A stretch of 6,434 nucleotides of DNA from a bacterium (GTDB taxonomy: Bacteria; UBP4; UBA4092; JAOAEQ01). Each line of letters starts with the position of its first letter. Positions within the stretch are counted from its first letter, which is position 1. Below are positions 1 through 5,733 of this stretch, one piece after another. The stretch spans positions 1 through 6,434 of the forward strand of contig JAOAEQ010000043.1 of assembly GCA_026416715.1 (NCBI GenBank), in the 5' to 3' direction. The notes under the pieces were generated by a model that ran no database searches, had not been told where the DNA came from, and saw only the letters and a list, made by a program, of their open reading frames with translations. A program made the position numbers and the translations under genes.

Positions 1-6
1 GTTTAG

Positions 7-25
7 CCCAGCATATAATGCTGGG
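7..25. other. Perfect 8-bp hairpin near the left edge
   Basis: CCCAGCAT (7-14) and ATGCTGGG (18-25) are exact inverted repeats around a three-base loop. On the + strand it is followed by an A-rich stretch, and on the - strand by CTAAAC. Neither side has the T-run of an intrinsic terminator. It may belong to the 3' end of a gene left of the window. Two + frames stay open from the edge to stops at 38-40 and 57-59, but neither stretch is long enough to call coding. Confidence 0.5.
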
Positions 26-49
26 AAAAATAGACGGTAATATTGTAAA

Positions 50-63
50 GTCCCGCTAGGGAC
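50..63. other. Small hairpin upstream of the gene 1 promoter
   Basis: GTCCC (50-54) pairs exactly with GGGAC (59-63) around the loop GCTA. It lies about 16 bases upstream of the proposed -35 box, so it would be outside the gene 1 transcript if that promoter is used. It could be the end of an upstream transcript or an operator-like dyad. No T-run follows it. I do not recognise a riboswitch consensus here. Confidence 0.4.
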
Positions 64-78
64 GGCTGAATCTTATCA

Positions 79-107
79 TTGATTACGCAAGCAAATCGTG
101 ATAAACT
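79..107 (+). promoter_or_regulatory. Candidate sigma70 promoter of gene 1, extended -10
   Basis: TTGATT (79-84) is a 4/6 match to the -35 consensus. A 17-base spacer then leads to TAAACT (102-107), a 4/6 match to the -10. TG sits at 99-100 one base before the -10, forming an extended -10. The predicted start near 113-115 would leave a short leader of about 20 bases containing the Shine-Dalgarno sequence. Bases 93-107 are repeated exactly at 5600-5614 in front of the second amidase gene. That repetition supports a conserved function, either as promoter or as regulator site. Confidence 0.5.
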
Positions 108-117
108 AATTTAAAAA

Positions 118-126
118 TAAGGAGGT
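118..126 (+). promoter_or_regulatory. Strong ribosome binding site of gene 1
   Basis: TAAGGAGGT is a nine-base complement to the anti-Shine-Dalgarno end of typical bacterial 16S rRNA. It lies seven bases before the ATG at 134. An ATG at 130 lies only three bases after this match and reads M-Y-V then TAA (130-141), so 134 is the functional start. The out-of-frame start overlaps the true start region. Confidence 0.85.
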
Positions 127-133
127 ACCATGT

Positions 134-2989
134 ATGTTTAAGATAATATCACCGTATATATTGCATATATTTTTGTGTTTATGTGTATCTGTAGGAATAA
201 TAAATTGCAGTTATGCAGGAACAAACACGGTGCCGCTGGTATTCTATCAGAACGGTGAGATAAAAGTTGTTGAACGTTCGAATTCAGCAGTGTTTGGTGA
301 GAAAGCAGCGGTTGTCGATACTATGTCGCTGAATAAAAAAGCGAACGATATTTTAACCGCACTTATTGCCGGACCAACTGTTGATGAACAGAAACAAGGA
401 TTAACTTCAGCGATTCCTCCCGGAACAAAATTACTTCGAGCTGAAGTGGTTGCTCCGCGGATAAATATTACCCTATCGAAAGAATTTTTTCATAGTCAAA
501 AACCGTTTGATGAAGTATATGAATATGTCAATCATCAAATTATTAAAACCTTTACTGAAGAAACGAATCTGAAAGAATTTTATATTTATATTGAAGGGGA
601 AGATGGAGTCATTCGGCTCGGGGATGAATATACTATCCCTGGAAAAGAACGATTACAGAAACGTGCATCAGGTGAATTGTTTCAACCGAGACTAAAATCG
701 CTCGCTGGAGTTGTTCAGCCGCGAAGTCCAAATATCCAACCGAAAGGGCAATTAACTGGGATTCGAGTCGGTATCAATGCCGGGCACGGCTGGTGGTATT
801 CTCCTGGATACTGGGCGCTACAACGTGGTGTGATGTATGGCGGGTATATCGAAGATATGGGGAACTGGGAGCGATGTTTGATGCAACTTGCGCGATATTT
901 ATGGAACGCCGGTGCGGAAGTATATCCGTCTCGTGAATGGGATAATAATACGACTGAAGTAATTGTGAATAATGATTCTGGTTCACCGTGGTATACCGAA
1001 ACTGGAACATGGACTACCAGCGGTACAAACGGATATAATTCTACCTACCGTTGGGCATCAACCAACACATCATCAACCACGGCGACCGCTATTTGGCAAG
1101 CGAATATCCCACGCACGGAATACTATGCGGTATATCAATATAGTCGTCCGGGAAGTAATCGGGTTTCTGATGCGCAGTATATTATCAATCATAGTGGCGG
1201 ACAGAGTGTTGTTTATGTCAACCAGAAAACGAAAACGACTACTGACCCACGTTGGATTTATATCGGGACATACCATTTCAATGCTGGAACCACCACAATT
1301 ATTCTAACCAATTTTTCGAAAGATACGTCCGGGAGTGTCGTTATTGCGGATGCGATTCGGTTCGGAGGCGGAATTGCTTCAACAGCGTATGCGATAACAA
1401 CGACCAGTTCAGCAATGAATAAACCGTGGTGGCAAGGTGCAGCGAGTTATTATACCAAATATATCGGGGCACCAAGTTCGGTTTATAATTATGGTTCAGC
1501 GGAAAATAGTTGCGATTGGTATAGTCGTCCGGGACATGCGGTTTGGGAAGATTGCGATTGCTATCTGATGGTACATACGAACGCATTCAACGGTAATGCG
1601 CACGGTACGGTTTCCTATAAACATACATCGGATACTATTCTGCAAACTTATCCGTTTACGACTACAATCCATTATCAAATCATCCGTGATATTCGCGCGT
1701 TATGGAATTCGAGTTGGTATGATCGCGGAATAGCGACTGGTAGTTATGCGGAAATAACCCGTATCGCCAGCGCGGGAATACCCGGAATAATGATGGAACT
1801 AGCATTCCATGATGACACCACCAGTTCGCAATTAGATAATTATCAACTGCGGAATCCGAAATTTAACGATATAATATGTCGCGCGATATATAAAGGGATT
1901 GTTAAATATTATTTCGGAAGTAATGCGATAATCTCACCATTACCACCGAAAAATTTTAGAGTTCAGAATGTCGGTGATGGCACCTTGCGTTTAACCTGGT
2001 CACCACAAACTGACCCGCTCGAATCAACTGCAGTGGCGACTGCATATCGGATATATCGTAGTCTGAATGGGAAAGGATTCGATAACGGTACGGTTACCAG
2101 CGCAACTACGATCATTATTTCCGGTCTTTCCGCAGATAGCGTCTATTATTTCCAGGTATCAGCGTTCAATGCTGGCGGTGAGAGTATGCCGAGTGAAACA
2201 CTTGCGGCGCGAGTTAGAGCTTCTGGGAAAGCGTCAATACTGCTGGTGAATGGATATACTCGGGTTGATACCAGCGTTGGTATTGACCGCAGTGACCCGT
2301 ATAATCCGAAAGTTAACCAGACATTCGATTATTTGATTCAGCATGCACAAGCGATAGCGAACGCAACAACGAATACTGGCGGTAAATTCTATTTCGATTC
2401 CGCAGCGAAAGAAACGGTTGGACTTGGTTTCGTGCAGTTAACTACGTATCGTATTGTTGATTGGCTAGCAGGTCAGCAATCATCAGCGGATTCAACATTT
2501 ACTACTGCGGAACAAGTGCAAGTGCAGAATTTCCTAAATAATCAAGGGCGGTTATTTGTTTCTGGAGCGGAAATCGGATACGACTTGATAGCGAACGGAA
2601 ATTCTACAGATAGCACGTTTTATCGTAATTATTTGAAAGCGGATTATGTAAACGACGATGCGAATGTATATGCGGTTAACGGAACTGCGAATGGGATATT
2701 TAACGGATTAAGTGGAATAACGTTTGATAACGGAAGTCAAGGGATATATAACGTTGCGACTCCTGATTCGATAAACGCATATAGCGGTAGTTCCGTTACG
2801 TTAACTTACGCTGGAACTGCTTATAATGCCGGAATCGAATATAAAGGAACCTATAAACTCGTGCATTTCGGATTTCCGTTTGAAGCGATATATCCTGTTT
2901 CGAGTAGAAATACCGTAATGCAACGAATTTTAAGTTACCTTGATGCTGACCCGGTACCGGTCGAATTATCGAGCTTTGAAATTCGCTAA
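134..2989 (+). CDS. Secreted GerMN / amidase_3 N-acetylmuramoyl-L-alanine amidase with golvesin-like insert, FN3 and amidotransferase-like C-terminus
   Basis: This is a 951-residue predicted exported zinc amidase, a class that cleaves the bond between muramic acid and L-alanine in peptidoglycan. A signal peptide covers about residues 1-28 (likely cleavage after SYA). A GerMN-type domain spans about 33-165, with GP at 80-81 and the GLTSAIPPGT motif at 89-98. The amidase_3 fold begins at LTGIRVGINAGHG (207-219). Visible active-site residues are zinc ligands H218, E240 and H481 (VHTNA) and catalytic E555 (MMELAF). E240 is followed four residues later by N244, as in the family. A domain resembling the golvesin/xanthan-lyase binding module (about 280-412, ending VVIADAIRF) is inserted between the second and third ligands. 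FN3 follows at about 602-695. A Rossmann-like domain (about 698-938) resembles class I amidotransferase-like modules known from similar amidases. The protein ends PVPVELSSFEIR. Domain calls are by eye; relatives of this kind are often labelled xanthan lyase, a name not supported here because amidase residues are intact. Confidence 0.88.
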   Translation: MFKIISPYILHIFLCLCVSVGIINCSYAGTNTVPLVFYQNGEIKVVERSNSAVFGEKAAVVDTMSLNKKANDILTALIAGPTVDEQKQGLTSAIPPGTKLLRAEVVAPRINITLSKEFFHSQKPFDEVYEYVNHQIIKTFTEETNLKEFYIYIEGEDGVIRLGDEYTIPGKERLQKRASGELFQPRLKSLAGVVQPRSPNIQPKGQLTGIRVGINAGHGWWYSPGYWALQRGVMYGGYIEDMGNWERCLMQLARYLWNAGAEVYPSREWDNNTTEVIVNNDSGSPWYTETGTWTTSGTNGYNSTYRWASTNTSSTTATAIWQANIPRTEYYAVYQYSRPGSNRVSDAQYIINHSGGQSVVYVNQKTKTTTDPRWIYIGTYHFNAGTTTIILTNFSKDTSGSVVIADAIRFGGGIASTAYAITTTSSAMNKPWWQGAASYYTKYIGAPSSVYNYGSAENSCDWYSRPGHAVWEDCDCYLMVHTNAFNGNAHGTVSYKHTSDTILQTYPFTTTIHYQIIRDIRALWNSSWYDRGIATGSYAEITRIASAGIPGIMMELAFHDDTTSSQLDNYQLRNPKFNDIICRAIYKGIVKYYFGSNAIISPLPPKNFRVQNVGDGTLRLTWSPQTDPLESTAVATAYRIYRSLNGKGFDNGTVTSATTIIISGLSADSVYYFQVSAFNAGGESMPSETLAARVRASGKASILLVNGYTRVDTSVGIDRSDPYNPKVNQTFDYLIQHAQAIANATTNTGGKFYFDSAAKETVGLGFVQLTTYRIVDWLAGQQSSADSTFTTAEQVQVQNFLNNQGRLFVSGAEIGYDLIANGNSTDSTFYRNYLKADYVNDDANVYAVNGTANGIFNGLSGITFDNGSQGIYNVATPDSINAYSGSSVTLTYAGTAYNAGIEYKGTYKLVHFGFPFEAIYPVSSRNTVMQRILSYLDADPVPVELSSFEIR

Positions 2990-3002
2990 AATACAGACTA
3001 GC

Positions 3003-3030
3003 GAAAGTTTTGCAGTTAACTTTCTTTTTT
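3003..3030 (+). terminator. Weak terminator-like hairpin between genes 1 and 2
   Basis: GAAAGTT (3003-3009) pairs exactly with AACTTTC (3018-3024) across an eight-base loop, and six T residues follow at once (3025-3030). The stem has only two G-C pairs, so termination would be inefficient. The T-run abuts the gene 2 ribosome binding site. Partial termination that lowers gene 2 output relative to gene 1 is possible. A chance hairpin next to a pyrimidine tract is equally possible. Confidence 0.3.
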
Positions 3031-3032
3031 CA

Positions 3033-3038
3033 GGGAGG
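3033..3038 (+). promoter_or_regulatory. Ribosome binding site that sets the gene 2 start
   Basis: GGGAGG lies six bases before the ATG at 3045. The same frame has an earlier ATG at 2940, inside the end of gene 1, but that start lacks a comparable site. It would also add 35 residues ahead of a clear signal peptide. A pyrimidine tract just upstream (3021-3031) resembles the one before gene 3 (5711-5718). Confidence 0.85.
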
Positions 3039-3044
3039 TTTACT

Positions 3045-5477
3045 ATGAAAATAAGAATGATACTATACAGTTTCGGATTATTGTCAGTAGTATTAACATT
3101 ATCATTTGCAACGGTAACCCAAGACCGGCAAGGGATTGAACGGTATCAATCTGACCCGATAGCGGTTCGTTCACTGCATCCAACGTTCGATATGTTCCCT
3201 GATTCATCGTTAATTGATTTCAGTTATTTACTCGACCCGCCCGCCGGTAAATTCGGTCCGGTATATGTCGGTAAAGACGGGCATTTCTATTTTAGGAATA
3301 GCAATAAACGGGTTCGATTCTGGGGCGTTACCATAGCGGCATCACATGTTGATATTCCAAAAGAACGGATTAAACAGGTAGTTGAGGTTATTGCGCGTGC
3401 GGGATGTAATCTAATTCGATTGCATGAACTTGATAATCGCGGCGGTGAACAGTATAACCTTGTTCGAAGAAATATCATTGACGAAGCGTATCCGAACAAT
3501 AATAATTCCCGCCATTTCGATAAAGAATACCGTGACCGAGTAGATTATTGGATACATTGCGCGAAGCAAAAAGGGATATATGTTTATCTTGTTGTTCGTG
3601 GGTATCGGACGTTTCGTTCAGGTGATGGGTTAGAGAACGCAGATAAACTCGGTCGCGCAGCGAAACCGTATGCATTTTTCAATCGCCGGCTAATCGAGCT
3701 ACAAAAAGAGTATGCTGAAGAGTGGTTAATTAACCATATCAATCCATATACCGGTTTAGCTAATGGGAAAGATCCGGCGGTAGCGTTAATCGAACTCGAA
3801 AATGAGGATAGTCTGCTCTTTAACCCTGGGGGATGGAATGAAATGGTTGAACCATACCGCACCGAGTTTATTACATTATGGAACGATTATTTAATTAAGA
3901 AATACAAGACCACCGAAGCGTTGAAAAAAGCATGGACGAATGCAAAAGGTGAATGTTCATTACAACCGAATGAATCGTTAGAGAAGAGAAATATTGGATT
4001 ACCATCGATGCCAATGCGGAGTTTAGATGAACTTCGGAAAGCGTCTGATGCCGACCCGAAAACTTCTCCATTGCGATGTAATGATGGTGTTCGATTTGCG
4101 GTAGAATTGCAACGGAAATATTTCGCTGAACTTCGAGATTTCTTGCGGGCAAAAGGGTGTGATAAACCATTTACGGCAGTGGTAAATAGTCAAATAACAC
4201 CGGATACGTATTCTGTCGCACAGGAATTAGATTTCATCGGAGAAAATGCGTATCTCGACCATCCGTCGTTTACTCCCGGCAAGGAATGGGTTGGCCTTTC
4301 GTCATTCAGCAATAAAAATTATATCAAAGAATCAGGGAGATGGTCGTTAGCGCCATATATTGCACAATATAAATGGGCAAATAAACCGCTGGTGGTTAGA
4401 GAATGGGCGACGTGCTGGCCTAACCGATACCGGGTAAGCAGTATTTTCGATATTGCGGCATACGCATCTATGCAAGATTATGATGGTTTAATCTATTTTT
4501 CATATTATACCTGGGGTGACCCTGACCATATTTCACCATTCGGTTTACAAGCCGACCCGACGCAATGGGGATTGTTTGGATATGGCGCGAAATTGTTTAC
4601 TCAAGGTGAGGTTAAAGCAGCTGAACAGATTCTTGAAGTTCAATATACCGATGCTGACCTCTACACTTGGGGTTCGTATATGAATGATGTATATACACTA
4701 GCGTGGACGAATAGAATGCAAAATGCGGTAACGCCGCCTGTTAAGCAGTTCAACGTAACTCCTCTTCCAACCCAGAGAGCTACTTTACTAAATTCGGCTG
4801 AAAATAATTCGAAAGGTATCTCTGCAGATTCTACGGTATCGCCGGTTGTCAAGCAGTTGAAATCGACTACCGGTGAGTTATTCCGCAATACCGAAAAAGG
4901 GTATGCGACAATTAATACGCCAATGTTCCAATGTGTCCAAGGAGAGTTAGAAAAATATAATGAATACGCACTAGATAATTTGAAAGTTATCTCCGCATCA
5001 ACCGTAGCTTCAGTAGTCGTTACTTCATTAGATAAAAAATCGTTATCAGAATCAGACCATTATGTACTTAAAATGGCAACGATTGCATTAAACCGGGGGG
5101 AAAACTTAGTTCCTGTAACTTCCGGTGAAGCAATCGGGAAAAATGTTTTAATGAACGGAGGTTCTGCTCCGGTCCAAACTTGGGGGAAGCCGGTTGAGAA
5201 ACCGACCCAGATATTTTTAAACGGGAAACCATTACTTGATGTATATTTAGAGAACGGAACGTGGGAGCTGGAAGTAGATTTAATAAAAAATGAATATCGC
5301 TTCTTCTGCGACACTCCGAATACCAAAATAACGTTATATCCAATACAAGAACAAAAATCGCAATGGGTAATGCAAAAATATTACTATGAATTTCCGCCAG
5401 ATGCGCCAGTGCCAATTGACTCCACATTCATTTATCCAGGGTTTGCCAAGTATATCCGAATTCAAGCGAAACCGTAG
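3045..5477 (+). CDS. Secreted TIM-barrel glycoside hydrolase, clan GH-A type
   Basis: This is an 810-residue predicted exported retaining glycosidase. A signal peptide covers about 1-22 (MKIRM start, hydrophobic core, likely cut after SFA). The barrel strands can be followed in order: RFWGVTIAAS (91-100), NLIRLHELD (122-130), GIYVYLVVRGY (177-187), AVALIELENED (245-255), FTAVVNSQ (376-383), LDFIGENAY (395-403), PLVVREWAT (448-456) and GLIYFSYYTWGD (481-492). E254, preceded by N253, is the likely acid/base at the end of strand 4. E453 is the likely nucleophile on strand 7. This is the clan GH-A arrangement (GH5, GH42 and similar). The exact family and sugar substrate cannot be told from sequence by eye. 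About 530-810 forms beta-rich C-terminal domains (for example 617-690 and 714-768), probably substrate binding or structural. It begins 55 bases after gene 1 with no clear promoter, so co-transcription is likely. The start at 3045 is chosen for its Shine-Dalgarno sequence and signal peptide. Confidence 0.87.
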   Translation: MKIRMILYSFGLLSVVLTLSFATVTQDRQGIERYQSDPIAVRSLHPTFDMFPDSSLIDFSYLLDPPAGKFGPVYVGKDGHFYFRNSNKRVRFWGVTIAASHVDIPKERIKQVVEVIARAGCNLIRLHELDNRGGEQYNLVRRNIIDEAYPNNNNSRHFDKEYRDRVDYWIHCAKQKGIYVYLVVRGYRTFRSGDGLENADKLGRAAKPYAFFNRRLIELQKEYAEEWLINHINPYTGLANGKDPAVALIELENEDSLLFNPGGWNEMVEPYRTEFITLWNDYLIKKYKTTEALKKAWTNAKGECSLQPNESLEKRNIGLPSMPMRSLDELRKASDADPKTSPLRCNDGVRFAVELQRKYFAELRDFLRAKGCDKPFTAVVNSQITPDTYSVAQELDFIGENAYLDHPSFTPGKEWVGLSSFSNKNYIKESGRWSLAPYIAQYKWANKPLVVREWATCWPNRYRVSSIFDIAAYASMQDYDGLIYFSYYTWGDPDHISPFGLQADPTQWGLFGYGAKLFTQGEVKAAEQILEVQYTDADLYTWGSYMNDVYTLAWTNRMQNAVTPPVKQFNVTPLPTQRATLLNSAENNSKGISADSTVSPVVKQLKSTTGELFRNTEKGYATINTPMFQCVQGELEKYNEYALDNLKVISASTVASVVVTSLDKKSLSESDHYVLKMATIALNRGENLVPVTSGEAIGKNVLMNGGSAPVQTWGKPVEKPTQIFLNGKPLLDVYLENGTWELEVDLIKNEYRFFCDTPNTKITLYPIQEQKSQWVMQKYYYEFPPDAPVPIDSTFIYPGFAKYIRIQAKP

Positions 5478-5545
5478 AATCGAAGTTATGGTTAGTTTAA
5501 AATTATCTATAGTTAACTGCGAAAGTGAAGTATCGCTGTCGGTGA

Positions 5546-5571
5546 GTCGGTTGATAGCTATATCAACTGAC
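5546..5571. other. 11-bp hairpin downstream of gene 2
   Basis: Bases 5546-5556 pair with 5561-5571 around the loop GCTA, with one G-T wobble in eleven pairs. An alternative outer stem uses GCTGTC (5535-5540) with GACAGC (5569-5574), because GTCGGT occurs twice (5538-5543 and 5546-5551). No T-run follows, so this is not a standard intrinsic terminator. It lies 68 bases past the gene 2 stop and upstream of the proposed gene 3 promoter. It may protect the 3' end of the gene 1-2 transcript or act as an operator dyad. Confidence 0.5.
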
Positions 5572-5599
5572 AGCTAGCGGTATCTTAGTGAACTGACTT

Positions 5600-5614
5600 A
5601 AATCGTGATAAACT
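5600..5614 (+). promoter_or_regulatory. Candidate extended -10 promoter of gene 3; second copy of the 15-base element
   Basis: These 15 bases are identical to 93-107 upstream of gene 1. They contain TG (5606-5607), one spacer base and TAAACT (5609-5614). The region 17 bases upstream (TAGTGA, 5586-5591) is a poor -35, so recognition would rest on the extended -10 or on an activator. Initiation near 5620 would give a leader of about 113 bases, much longer than that of gene 1. Upstream of both copies lie short shared words (GCTAG and ATCTTA) at different spacing, as if two related promoter regions had drifted. Confidence 0.45.
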
Positions 5615-5675
5615 GTATTTAGGTAAAAATTTTTCATATACTTTATCCGATTACATTGAGAAAAAAATTTGTAAT

Positions 5676-5695
5676 TGGTAAAAGAAGTTTTACCA
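5676..5695. other. 8-bp hairpin in the gene 3 leader
   Basis: TGGTAAAA (5676-5683) pairs exactly with TTTTACCA (5688-5695) around GAAG. A second GGTAAAA at 5622-5628 could compete for TTTTACC. The leader also has an A7 tract (5661-5667) and a T7 tract (5712-5718) that could pair and enclose this hairpin just before the ribosome binding site. No T-run directly follows the hairpin, so it is not a simple terminator. The AT-rich composition makes chance pairing plausible. Confidence 0.4.
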
Positions 5696-5720
5696 TTCAA
5701 TCTATGCAATCTTTTTTTAG

Positions 5721-5727
5721 AAAGGAG
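5721..5727 (+). promoter_or_regulatory. Ribosome binding site of gene 3
   Basis: AAAGGAG lies six bases before the ATG at 5734, which opens directly into a signal peptide. A seven-T tract precedes it (5712-5718), matching the pyrimidine-rich stretch before the gene 2 site. Confidence 0.85.
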
Positions 5728-5733
5728 TTCGCT

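Noticed and set aside
7-25. Intrinsic terminator at the left edge
   Set aside because: The stem is good but neither strand has a T-run after it.
154-211. Lipoprotein signal at C25 of gene 1
   Set aside because: The bases before C25 encode IIN, and Asn just before the cysteine does not fit a lipobox. SYA at 26-28 gives a better standard signal peptidase site.
972-1307. Open frame of 111 codons on the + strand within gene 1
   Set aside because: It is out of frame with the golvesin-like insert of gene 1, which reads sensibly, and the alternative product shows no domain pattern.
2940-3044. Upstream in-frame start for gene 2 adding 35 residues
   Set aside because: It overlaps the end of gene 1, lacks a good ribosome binding site and would place a non-signal stretch ahead of a clear signal peptide. 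The ATG at 3045 has GGGAGG at ideal distance.
5068-5427. Open frame of 119 codons on the - strand
   Set aside because: It lies wholly inside gene 2, whose protein shows coherent domain structure. No ribosome binding site or recognisable protein pattern was seen on the opposite strand.
3001-5526. Shared words GCGAAAGT and AGTTAACT after gene 1 (3001, 3014) and after gene 2 (5519, 5511)
   Set aside because: Their order is swapped and the spacing differs. Eight-base matches in AT-rich intergenic DNA are expected by chance.
5488-5577. Possible 29-residue small protein after gene 2
   Set aside because: ATG at 5488 lacks a Shine-Dalgarno sequence and the frame runs through the 5546-5571 hairpin. 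The open frame extends back into gene 2 out of phase, as expected for chance.
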